Source: Paraescarpia echinospica (lineage: Eukaryota; Annelida; Polychaeta; Sabellida; Siboglinidae). Taken from it: a stretch of DNA of 64,000 nt. The stretch spans positions 10,492,983-10,556,982 of the forward strand of contig CM034537.1 of NCBI GenBank assembly GCA_020002185.1, written 5' to 3'. How positions within the stretch are numbered: the stretch's first letter is position 1; each line of letters opens with the position of its first letter. This document shows, one piece after another, positions 31,424 to 44,000 of the stretch. Both the position numbers and the translations under genes were made by a program. The notes beneath the pieces are model-generated. The model searched no databases. It was not told the origin of the DNA and worked only from the letters and a program-made list of their open reading frames with translations.

Positions 31424-34400
31424 CAGAAGACGTCAGTGCATTAGGACATTGGATAAAAAGCAGATAATTTATTTTTCTAAGCGCTGAAAACATTTAATGT
31501 TTTGTGAAGAACGCGAGGATTGCACGTGTTTGCGTGCATGTGTGCATGCGTGCGTGCGTGCATGCTTGCGGAGTGTGTGCGTGCATGAATTCTAATGTTG
31601 ATTCTTGTTGATCTAGTCATGTTGGGCGTGTCTAGGGTTAGACGTAAGACTGAATTGTTGATTCTATGACACGCTTAAGTCGGTCTCGTAACGAGATAGA
31701 GCGAGTGATTACTGACGATTGTTTGTTTCTGTGAATGCATGTTTGTTTATTTGTTTCATCTGGTATGTTTAAATGAGAAGTCTGTAATTCTTGGTCAGTT
31801 TCAGAAGTGTCTGAATGCTCTCTTGGGTAAATATTTTGTTTTTAACTTTTGTGATAAAATTAACATTTACTTACATAATTCCTGACAATTTCCTTAATTA
31901 GAGAAATTACTATCTTGATAGATGAGCAAATATTTTGTGTATCTACATTTCAAAAAAGAGAACATTTCTAAATAGATGTCTTGAAGAAAGATGGATTATG
32001 TAGACTCAACAGACAAAGAAAACTGTATAATTATGATTTAATAAATGTGTTAAGTTTTGTAGATTATGCATATATTATACAAAGTTAAACAATTTTCTAT
32101 AAACGGAAGAAGTTGACTCGGAAAATGACCACTTTTACTGTGACATATTAGAAACAAATAGTGTTACTGATAAGCACAATAATGATTGAATACCAGAAGG
32201 CAGCCATATAGCCACACACAAGTACACAGATGTATCAGTTATTTTACAAGCAGGTTATGTTACTTTAAAGTATTTTCTATGTAGATACAGGTTGATCTGC
32301 TTTGCACTTTAACACTTTAGTAGTTTGAGGTGATCATGTAAGACAGCAGGTAAGCGAGGGTGTTGAAAGAGTTAAACGCTGGGTATTGGAGGACGTACCT
32401 TCTTACCCTGAGGCACAAGTTTGGGTGACAGAACGGACATTGTTACCGTCATGCGTGCAGAGTTGAGAGAGATATAGAACCGGGCAAAAACAGAATAAAC
32501 TGTGCCCGAGTCGCATCTGCGAACATTGTCAGTGCTGCAATGTGATGCCTGCATGATGCACAGTTGATTTGTGACACAGTCTAATGAAGACTGCATCATG
32601 ACACGATAATGTGTACTTATTTCTATGTCATTTGCAATGCTGACAACTGGGTTTTTGCAGTTGGGTGCACGCCATGAATGTTACTTTGTAAACAGACAAG
32701 GTCTCACAGTAGTGTTTCATCTAAGAATCAGACACCAAACTAGAGTATATTGTATTGGACCCTTTGGGGAATGTTTATTTTTTACAGCAAAATAGGAAAA
32801 CCATGCTTATCTTCCAAAGTGCCATGATTTTCGGTTATTTTACAGGTGTGTGTAATGTCGGTTTAGATCATTTTTTATTGTTATCGTTTTGACAGGATTT
32901 TAGAATGTTGAATCTGACAAATCCACTGGTTTACAGCAGGGACAATCTTTCTGTAGACAGCATGCTGGTGTGCTGTGCAAAAACTTCAATATTTATTTCT
33001 TGTAGATATTTCTGCTACAACCAACACTTGGATACAATATTTGAGAAATATACAACTACTTGACATGTTGCATATAAAATATTACGAGCAGATTTTGGTG
33101 TATATAAATCTTCCAGAGCTAAACAATAGCTGTAATTACAGGTGTAATAAGTTGTAGCCGAACTAACAATATGTATAATTTTAGCATAGAGTTTAACAAT
33201 ATATCTGACGTTCTACATCAGAATTAATTATTCACTCCGTAGCACAGGCAATTTCTAATCGCAAGATGTGATTAGACATCTGCCAGATGATTTGGTATAA
33301 AATTTAAATTTAAGAATTCTTTACATCAGCACCTGTGTAACAACACAAATACTTGTAGCTATGTTAATAATTGTTTGCCACTGGCAAGTCTTCATTTGTG
33401 CAATGCTCATCAATGCAAGTATAATATAAAGCTTTTGACGTGCTGTATCTCGCACGCTCAATCGGGTGCACGTCTGCAGCTCTGGCATCCAAATTTCTTC
33501 CTAATTTTGTGATACATTTTGTTTACACGTTATGTATGTTTATGTAAACAGACTGTTTGTGATTGAACTTTGTGTTAGTGTCTGACTGAACTTTGTGTTA
33601 GTGTCGGACTGAACTTGGTCTTAGTTTCCGACTGAACTCGGTGTAATTGCATGTGTCAGGTAGAGGTTGAACTACGAAGCTGTATGTAGGACAGTGGGAG
33701 TCGAACAGTGTAACGTTATTGTCGGGTATGTGATATTTGTGCTGTAATCTTCAAGACCTTTTTTGCCATTAAATGTTGTGCAATTTCAAGTGCAAAATTA
33801 TCTGGGGGTTTTGCCTGAACATTTTGTTGGTACTTGTGGCAATGGCAAATCTGTAATGGTCACACTATATCCATTACAGTTAAAACAATCTATCATTGTC
33901 ATAAGCTATCAGGTTAGTACGACATAAGGGAATGTGCAATGATTCTTCCTGGTTAACTCATACTTATCTAGTTGGGTGTGGTTTCATAGAATTGAAATTC
34001 CCAAATTCTCAGAATTTCTTCATCTAAAGGCATTCTTAAATTAGCAGTGTTGTTCTTTCTCTGTTAATTTGTATTGCTGTACATAGTACCAACAGAAAGT
34101 GTAAAACAGGAATTTGACAGACCCATCAATCATCCAATAAAAAAATGTTGTTCCACTTTCAAAGCTGGAAATTTATTTACTCTTTTAGTACAGTAAAGCC
34201 ATCTTTATGTCATAAAACTAGCACATTTTAATTCATCACCAATTACAGTATTTTTGGAAATATTAAAAGCTAAAAGATTACTATAGTGTCATGTTTTGTA
34301 TGGATTTTTTTAATCAAGGTGTGTTAACTACTATTACCATGTAAATAAATGATCAGTCGTTTGGATAACCAATGAGAATCATTGTACATTACTTGTAAAT

Positions 34401-35147
34401 GAGACTATAATTGTCATTAGCCGTGAGGCTTGTTGAACTTAAGCATATCGTGCAGGTGCAGTTAACAACAGGCCGGCTGGTTCGGACACTGTTTAAATTT
34501 CACTGCAGATGTTTGTTGAAATACAGATTTGTCTGAAAAATACACAAGTTGTGTTACTTTTTTGTTGGCCGAGATATTTGTAACTGCGGCAGTGAATGAC
34601 CTAGACAGTTGTATGTTCTATAACATGTAATAGCTTAGCCAAATGAGCCCATATTTGTTCTGATTTGTTCATTCCATTTCTGTTTAGCTTGATATAATAG
34701 TTAATGTCCCCAGAGCTCACTTAAATTAATATAGAACCACATAAAATTATATTAATCTCTGGACTATATTTTACCTACATTATTTTAGATAGTTGTTTAC
34801 ACCCATACTAATGCATGCTATGCACAATTATAGCTTGCATATGCACAGTGTAGCAAGTTCATAAATACCCCAAACCCTTATATTCAAAAGTACACTCATG
34901 AAATTAAACGACCCACACATTTGAAAATAACCTAAAAAAATACAATTCAGACCAATTTTAAAATATGATTTAGTCAGTCTTGCCTGTTTGAACCAACAAC
35001 CTTTTGTGATAGCAACTGTGGTCGGCATGTATGGAAATCCACATGAAAAATAAAGATAACTAACTTAAAAAAGTAGATATTACTCATGGCACGTGTAGTA
35101 AGAAAGCAATGACACATGGATCAGTCGTCCCTGTCTTGTTGAAGTGA
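31424..35147. other. Unassigned AT-rich DNA
   Basis: No supported gene. It includes a short alternating TGCG/TGCA tract near 31530-31580. Confidence 0.5.
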
Positions 35148-35279
35148 CGCTGGCCTCGAGGATCAGGGCTAGTCCATGGGAAGAGTGGAGGTGGGGGTAG
35201 CAACAGTGGGGGTGGGGGTGGCGATATCAGTCATATGGGGATGACTCAGCGGCCTCCAAGTGGCAGATTCAACTGCTAG
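35148..35279 (+). other. Gly-rich open frame in a GC-rich patch, unassigned
   Basis: The plus frame is open from 35148 to TAG 35277-35279. It reads GGGGSNSGGGGGDISHMGM and ends TQRPPSGRFNC. Composition differs sharply from the flanks up to about 35490. It might be the end of a terminal exon of an unknown gene, but the Gly run may just reflect a GGT-rich simple sequence. Confidence 0.15.
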
Positions 35280-36672
35280 ACACAAGCTAACGGACATCTC
35301 ATCATACCAAAGTCTGACTCAGCCTTGGCCCTCCGCCCAGCCTCTGACCGTGCCAGCCAACGGTCCTACATCCACACATCAAGTGGCCCAGTGTCATAGC
35401 ATCCTCACATGTGGTTGTCGGCTTTCTGGATTTTCTTCCAAGAAATGGGCATCTGCTGTATACTGTGTGGTCAACCCTTTCCTATGTTGATATCATCCCG
35501 ATAAGACTGGACAAATTCTGATAAGACTGGACAAACTGTGATAAGGAGTTGAAACAGTTTCATGGAAAATTATTGACAGCAATGTTTATATACATTCTTT
35601 ATTCTATGGTAAACAACAGATGATAAGTATACATTGTTGTATTTGCATAAATTAACAATAACACACAGGAAAAACACAAAGTATATTACATTGTTGCCTT
35701 TGTGTAACATCAAAGTGGTGGGTGCTACTGACCAGCCAACTAAAAGAGGGAAAGAAGCAATGTTGTCATAAAGTGGCGCACAGAAAATGACTTTTGTATA
35801 AAATTGCTAGTGAGCACGTCAGCAGCAGATTCCTATCTGAATTAATCTTATAAACCGCAACACGACATGGAGATATGTCAACAGCTGCTGCTGATTTCCA
35901 TTGATTGGTGAAACATTAAAAACAATTTTCCAATAAGGTCGCTGACAAATATGGTGCGGTTACCCTTCGTTATATGAGATGTACATCTTTTGTGTAACTG
36001 AACGAAGTATTAGTATTAAACATAGCCAAGTAATTCCTACAATTCATGTTCTTCGCAGTTCCTTGCACGTAATTTCCTAACAGTGACAAGTGTGACTACA
36101 AACATTTCATGACATCAATCCAAGATAAAGTGATGTTTTCTTGCCCTCTGTATACGACAATGTGTGGAACGTTCCTAGCCAACCATCGAATAACAACCGA
36201 ACATCTGCTAAACTCGTCTCCAACAAATGTTCTCAACCGTATCACATATAAACCACTGCTGCCAACAGCAGTGTGCACCTCTATCCCACCCCAACCCTGT
36301 GAATAACCCTTAGTAGACCTCCCTCCAGACTTCATTTAATCTAACTTCATTCCATCTGCACACGAAAATACTCCACCCATTTCTTTGAACTGAACAATTT
36401 TACCTTTTTTAACCTCGCCAAATTATTGGACAGCAGCCTGAACCAAATACAAATTCAAGTAAAAACGTGATGAAAAAACAGTGTCACACAAAGTAAAAGG
36501 CACAAATGATGATGACTACAATAGTGACGAAACTAGCAACTTTCACCGAAGGAAGGTAACCACAATGCAGTCCACGTTTGTGTATCACAGAAATATCACA
36601 GTGCCAACTAGTGATCTGAATAGATACAAAATCACACTCCACTATCACGTCTGTACTACTGGCTAGCTAAGC
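35280..36672. other. Unassigned DNA downstream of KATNB1
   Basis: No supported coding segment. A minus-strand AATAAA (35598-35603) is a possible but distant poly(A) signal for KATNB1, and nothing confirms it. Confidence 0.4.
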
Positions 36673-36786
36673 CAACACGCACGCGCGCACATGCACAACA
36701 CGCACGCGCGCACATGCACAACACGCACGCGCGCACATGCACAACACGCACGCGCGCACATGCACAACACGCACGCGCACACAACA
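36673..36786. repeat. 23-bp tandem array of alternating purine-pyrimidine
   Basis: About five copies of acgcacgcgcgcacatgcac plus aac. The CG/CA alternation is the pattern that favours left-handed (Z) DNA. The long Cys/Ala and His/Thr translations here are artefacts. Confidence 0.93.
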
Positions 36787-37873
36787 CAAATTACCAGCCA
36801 CACCAAAATGGCACATACAACCTAACCCGCCTACTTTACAAGCTAGGCTCAGTGCTTCCCTCTGGGGGCTCATCAGCAAACCAACATCACCAAAAGCAAC
36901 AGACGTGTACATTGTCATTGCTCTCTCCGAACGATGACGGTACTTTGGTAACCTGTTGATCTAAAATTACATTCACCAGACACACATACGAGCTATGCGT
37001 ACTTATACATCTGCAAGCCACTGGTCAGTGTATATTTGTCGACACTCACAAAACTTATACACCGTCACAATGGCAAGCTTTGACAAGTCCCTGTTAATGT
37101 CATTAAACCTACCAGTAAACGACAATACCTGGACACTATACCTGGCACAATCCTGGTTGCCGAGTCAAAGCGCTATAGCAATTGTTAGGGATGCATACAT
37201 ATAAAACATGTTAAATAAACATGATATATACCAATTTTATCAACACAGGAGTTGTCAAATCCCTTCTTGGGGGGAACTGATATACTGCAAAACAACCACG
37301 ATGATGTCAGCAAAATCATAACCCCACTAGTTAAATAAATCAATTAAAAATCTATATATTTTCGAACCATTCCACTTATGGCGTTACACGTCATTACACT
37401 TCATTTATACTTCAATTGCACCGGCAACGGATGGCATTGAGATGAATCGTTGACCCACACACCAACACAATGGAGAGGACAACCCCATGAACGGCGTCTT
37501 GTGAATGCACTGCAGGAATTCACTGTGTGAATACGAGCTCAATTGACACCAACTACCTGAGATGATGTCCAGATGCACATCGATAAACTACATCAGATCA
37601 CGAGCGGTTGACGTGGAAGCATAGACAACTCCACTCCATCTGTGTGCCTATCGCGCTACTCTTGGCTCACTGGACACTGTTGGACCAGGAACGGCAACAC
37701 AGGATCAGACCCAGTCTCTCGTTTCGGCCATCTGAGATCTCATCAAGTCCGACTGCTGTGAAACAACTGCCAGCTGACGGCCAGCGACTCGTATCTACAA
37801 ATGTTTGCTATCCTGTCACAAGGCGTGCGTCACCACACACGGTCTACTCCCACTATGCAGCTAGTCTGTGTGG
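36787..37873. other. Probable KATNB1 3' UTR and flank
   Basis: This is the sequence immediately past the KATNB1 stop on the minus strand. It has no recognised coding segment. I could not place the poly(A) site. Confidence 0.5.
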
Positions 37874-38006
37874 CTAGTCGAGCTGTGTCATGAGGATGTT
37901 GAGTTCGCGGAAGGTACTCGCTAGTTTGCCCTGACTTGTCTGTTTCTGATTGAAACCCGACCGGATGTCCATCAGCACTTTGTAGCACAGCTTGCACTTG
38001 TTGTAG
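37874..38006 (-). CDS. KATNB1: KATNB1 last coding exon (con80 end)
   Basis: The acceptor is acgtgtttcag (AG 38008-38007), entered in phase 2. It encodes [18 protein letters not shown] and ends [14 protein letters not shown] with TAG at 37876-37874. Human has HKCRLCYKQLKSISGLV and STFRELHLLMASLD. Directly upstream lies the 35-bp array, whose last unit merges with this acceptor. Confidence 0.95.
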
Positions 38007-41000
38007 CTGAAACACGTCCCATCACATCATCAGTACGGCAATACAACCCATCACATCAACAGTATGGCAAGGTCAATACAACCCATCACATCAACAGTAT
38101 GGCAAGGTCAATACAACCCATCACATCAACAGTATGGCAAGGTCAATACAACCCATCACATCATCAGTACGGCAAGGTCAATACAACCCATCACATCATC
38201 AGTACGGCAAGGTCAATACAACCCATCACATCAACAATATGGCAAGGTCAATACAACCCATCACATCATCAGTACGACAAGGTCAATTCAACCCATCACA
38301 TCAACAGTATGGCAAGGTCAATACAACCCATCACATCATCAGTACGGCAATACAACCCATCACATCAACAGTATGGCAAGGTCAATACAACCCATCACAT
38401 CATCAGTACGGCAAGGTCAATACAACCCATCACATCAACAGTATGGCAAGGTCAATACAACCCATCACATCAACAGTATGGCAAGGTCAATACAACCCAT
38501 CACATCAACAGTATGGCAAGGTCAATACAACCCATCACATCATCAGTACGGCAAGGTCAATACAACCCATCACATCATCAGTACGGCAAGGTCAATACAA
38601 CCCATCACATCATCAGTACGGCAAGGTCAATACAACCCATCACATCATCAGTATGGCAAGGTCAATACAACCCATCACATCATCAGTATGGCAAGGTCAA
38701 TACAACCCATCACATCATCAGTACGGTAAGGTCAATACAACCCATCACATCAACAGTATGGCAAGGTCAATACAACCCATCACATCATCAGTACGGCAAG
38801 GTCAATACAACCCATCACATCATCAGTACGGCAAGGTCAATACAACCCATCACATCATCAGTACGGCAAGGTCAATACAACCCATCACATCAACAGTACG
38901 GCAAGGTCAATACAACCCATCACATCAACAGTATGGCAAGGTCAATACAACCCATCACATCATCAGTACGGCAAGGTCAATACAACCCATCACATCATCA
39001 GTACGGCAAGGTCAATACAACCCATCACATCATCAGTACGGCAAGGTCAATACAACCCATCACATCATCAGTATGGCAACGGCAATACAACCCATCACAT
39101 CATCAGTATGGCAAGGTCAATACAACCCATCACATCAACAGATTGACAAGGTCAATACAACCCATCACATCATCAGTATGGCAAGTGCAATACAACCCAT
39201 CACATCATCAGTATGGCAAGGTCAATACAACCCATCACATCACCAGTACGGCAAGGTCAATACAACCCATCACATCAACAATATGGCAAGGTCAATACAA
39301 CCCATCACATCATCAGTACGGCAAGGTCAATACAACCCATCACATCAACAATATGGCAAGGTCAATACAACCCATCACATCATCAGTACGACAAGGTCAA
39401 TTCAACCCATCACATCAACAGTATGGCAAGGTCAATACAACCCATCACATCATCAGTACGGCAAGGTCAATACAACCCATCACATCATCAGTACGGCAAG
39501 GTCAATACAACCCATCACATCAACAATATGGCAAGGTCAATACAACCCATCACATCATCAGTACGACAAGGTCAATTCAACCCATCACATCAACAGTATG
39601 GCAACGTCAATACAACCCATCACATCATCAGTACGGCAATACAACCCATCACATCAACAGTATGGCAAGGTCAATACAACCCATCACATCATCAGTACGG
39701 CAAGGTCAATACAACCCATCACATCAACAGTATGGCAAGGTCAATACAACCCATCACATCATCAGTACGGCAAGGTCAATACAACCCATCACATCATCAG
39801 TACGGCAAGGTCAATACAACCCATCACATCATCAGTACGGCAAGGTCAATACAACCCATCACATCATCAGTATGGCAAGGTCAATACAACCCATCACATC
39901 ATCAGTATGGCAAGGTCAATACAACCCATCACATCATCAGTACGGTAAGGTCAATACAACCCATCACATCAACAGTATGGCAAGGTCAATACAACCCATC
40001 ACATCATCAGTACGGCAAGGTCAATACAACCCATCACATCATCAGTACGGCAAGGTCAATACAACCCATCACATCATCAGTACGGCAAGGTCAATACAAC
40101 CCATCACATCAACAGTACGGCAAGGTCAATACAACCCATCACATCAACAGTACGGCAAGGTCAATACAACCCATCACATCAACAGTACGGCAAGGTCAAT
40201 ACAACCCATCACATCATCAGTACGGCAAGGGCAATACAACCCATCACATCATCAGTATGGCAAGGGCAATACAACCCATCACATCATCAGTATGGCAAGG
40301 TCAATACAACCCATCACATCAACAGATTGACATGGTCAATACAACCCATCACATCATCAGTATGGCAAGTGCAATACAACCCATCACATCATCAGTATGG
40401 CAAGGTCAATACAACCCATCACATCAACAGTACAGCAAGGTCAATACAACCCATCACATCATCAGTACGGCAAGGTCAATACAACCCATCACATCAACAG
40501 TATGGCAAGGTCAATACAACCCATCACATCATCAGTACGGCAAGGGCAATACAACCCATCACATCATCAGTACGGCAAGGTCAATACAACCCATCACATC
40601 ATCAGTACGGCAAGGTCAATACAACCCATCACATCATCAGTACGGCAAGGGCAATACAACCCATCACATCATCAGTACGGCAAGGTCAATACAACCCATC
40701 ACATCATCAGTATGGCAAGGTCAATACAACACACTTAATTACAGTGGGTGCTTGCCATAAGAACACATTCACACTTGGTCAAACTCTTCCTTATATTCCG
40801 TATATCCATGGGTGCGTAAAACTGTACAGTCCAGAAGGGGAATTTCAAAGTTGTTCATTTTAAGCAGAAGTTCCTTACATCATGAGTTCTTGCAGCAAGC
40901 GTCCACAGTAACTACATACACAGGGCTGCCTACGATTACGGATTTTAATAATCATTACAGAAATTCACCTCAGATTACGGCATTACGGAAACTGCTGTCG

Positions 41001-44000
41001 TATTACGGAAATAAAAATATCCGACTAAAGAAAATGATTCACATTAAAGAATTGCTAAATCTATAAATAATCCTGCTTCAGATGCCCTGAAGAAATTGTC
41101 ATCATTCAATTGTTACAATTTATCAACAAATGTTTAGTCCACTACAAGTTCTACGAAGTCAGTACAGTGACGTCATCCAATGTTGTATGCAATGTTACAA
41201 CTTCGACTGCCAGCAGCCTGCTGACGACTGCCGTGGCACGTGGACATATTACTAGTACAGTGTATGTTTGCAGCTGTCAATCAACAGCAATTACAGCAGG
41301 GAAAATATCAGTGTCATTAATGCGCCTCTACACATTAATAAAATTTACAGGTGCAGAATTATATTATGAAATAAATAAATTAAGATGACGTTAGGTAGAA
41401 CCATTAAATTAGGGTAAATAGTTATGGTTTTCTGAAAGTTATAAATATAATTATAAAATGTCTTAGAAGAATATAAAATAAGTATTATAATTGTTGTAAT
41501 TGCAATAGAAAACTATCATATTTTATTCAAGGCTTTTTTAAATACAATAATTTAACATTACCATTGACTGTATAATAATTATAACGCTTCCTGCTCTGTG
41601 CTGTAAATTTGGAAGCTCGTTTGATGATTATTGGCTATTCACTAGGCTCGATTACCCAGGCACCGTGAGGTGGCAGCACATTTTCGTTCCTCACTACGGC
41701 CTGGAATATTACGGGTAGCCACTACTCGAAAATGGCCATAGGCCATATCTCTGTTAGTACTGAACATATCTTAGCCAAATTTGGAGTACTAATTAGTTAA
41801 ATGAATAGTACATGATATGTGGAATGTGGGCTCATTTGCTTGTGCAGTGCCATGACAATCAACATTTCTAGTGTGATAGAGGGGCATACATCCTTGAAAA
41901 TTATTCTGGGCTAACAACTGTATGTGTGATCATGCAGTTGTCAAGAATCATTAGCTAGAATACTTCTTTGTGCAATAAGATGGTTTTGGGCAAGGAAGTT
42001 TGACTGCAATGACTGTTGTGAGATGGGACTTTAGGTTTGAGCTTTTTTCATGATGTCTTGAAAAATGCTCAAACCTGAACAACACTCACTGAAGTCAGAT
42101 ATCCTTGCCCAAAACCACCTTATTGCACAAAGGAGTATTCTAGCTAATGATTCTTGACAGTTGCATGATCACACATACAGTTGTTAGTTCAGAATAATTT
42201 TCAAGGATGTGAAAATCCATCTCACTTGAAATGTTCATTGCCATGGTAATACACAACCAAACGTGCCCATATCTCACACATCATATACCATTTTTCTAAT
42301 GAGTGCTCCAAATCTGGTTATGATATGTTCAATATTAACAGAGATATGGTATATTGGTTATATGGGCGTTTTCGAGTAGTGGCTACCCTTAAGGCCCTGC
42401 CAATGTTACCGGTAGGGCGCTTTACCCCAGATTTGGGTAGAGACGATGATTGGCTCTCAGGCCAACTATGAAATAACAAATTAAATAAGGATACACTTTT
42501 ATCAGATACTATACTATAACAACTATTCAACGTTAAACATATATTGAAATATGTCACACACAAAATAAACCAACATTAAACTGTTTTCATAGTTTAGTGC
42601 CTTTTAATCACATGCATATTCACCGGGTGACAGCTCTCATGGCTGTCAACAATTTCGTATTGGTGTTGTCTTGCTTATGGTCGAGCAAGACAACATCATT
42701 TAGATTACGGAAATTGTTTTTGTCAGGTAGGCAACCCTGTAACTAATCCAAAACGTGCATGGTGATAACAAAGTTGAGAAGGAACATTGCAAGGACCGTA
42801 TCTGCAGGAGTGATAATGGTGCCGGTCCTGTTATCGTGCATTGAGTGTAAGGCAAAAGAACAAGCTATTTAATGACAACGATATTACTAAACTGACCATA
42901 CATAAGTACCAGTTTCATGGTCACCTTTGACAAATAAACACCAACTGAGCAGCAACTGCCCACCTAGACAACATTGATAACAGTTATGAGTCTTTGACGT
43001 TACTCTTGGTCAACAGATTCACAACCAAGATACCCACCGTTCTTCTCGAGTGATGTCGACACCAATGGACGGGGGCGCTGTGATGTTGGCCTTGATGACT
43101 GAGGCAAAGTTCTTGAGAATGAGTCGGAGTGCTGAACATCCCGTGTGGATATAACTGGAACCACGGCAACACGTCAACATTTACAACGGCACTATGCAAT
43201 CAAGTTACAGTTTGGTATTCAGTCCTTACGATGGCTCAGAGCACTTGAAACATACTTCCTGGCAGATTCAACTGAATATCATATTGACTTCTCTGGGAAA
43301 TATTAATTAATGCACAAAGACTATTTGTATACAAATACCCCCACCACTGCCAGGTAGTGATTCATACAGCCGAGTGAACTGGAGCAAGGCATAGTGAATG
43401 AACTTGCCCAAAGTTCCAAACAGTAGCAAGGGATTCAAACTGATGAGTAATAATAGCAATAATAGTGACTTCTTATGTGCCAACATCCTCAAAAATCAAG
43501 CTCAGTGGCAGAACAAAACCAAAGGATTAAGTAATCTTGTTATTGTATACAATGCGTGAGTCGTCAACAGATGGATGAAAGTGCTAGGAAGCTAAGGAAA
43601 ATAGGCAATATTAAAAAGATAGGTTTTTAGGCGACGGCGAAATGAAACTTGGAGTCCGATGCTGTGATCACTAGACTACCATGCCACGCAGATGCCATTC
43701 ATTAGTGTTTCATTAGTGTGAACAATCTGTCCTTAAACAGCAGCCATGGAATCGTTTAGATTCTCTAGAAAAAAACACAGCTGTGTTGAATCCTGCAAAT
43801 CTTACTGTCTCGTTACTTCAATTATAATCAACAAGTTTCATGGATCTTGGTAAAATCCCTACATTTAATCATATTATGTACTTCTCAGTGACTAGTTAAT
43901 CATCATTTTCAATACTGCAACTTAATGAAATGATGTGAAAATCGAGAAATAGCTACATTCATTTCCTGTTTTCTTGATACACTTACTTTTCGTATTTACT

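Noticed and set aside
31530..31580. TGCG/TGCA tract as a possible regulatory element
   Set aside because: Simple alternating sequence common in animal genomes, with no gene start nearby.
38013..40737. CRISPR-like appearance of regularly repeated 35-bp units
   Set aside because: There are no unique spacers, the units are directly contiguous, no cas genes are present, and the context is an animal intron.
38064..40863. Long ORFs of 178-743 codons with His/Ser/Gln repeats
   Set aside because: They are translations of the 35-bp intronic array. All three frames stay open because the unit lacks stops, and the array lies between two KATNB1 exons.
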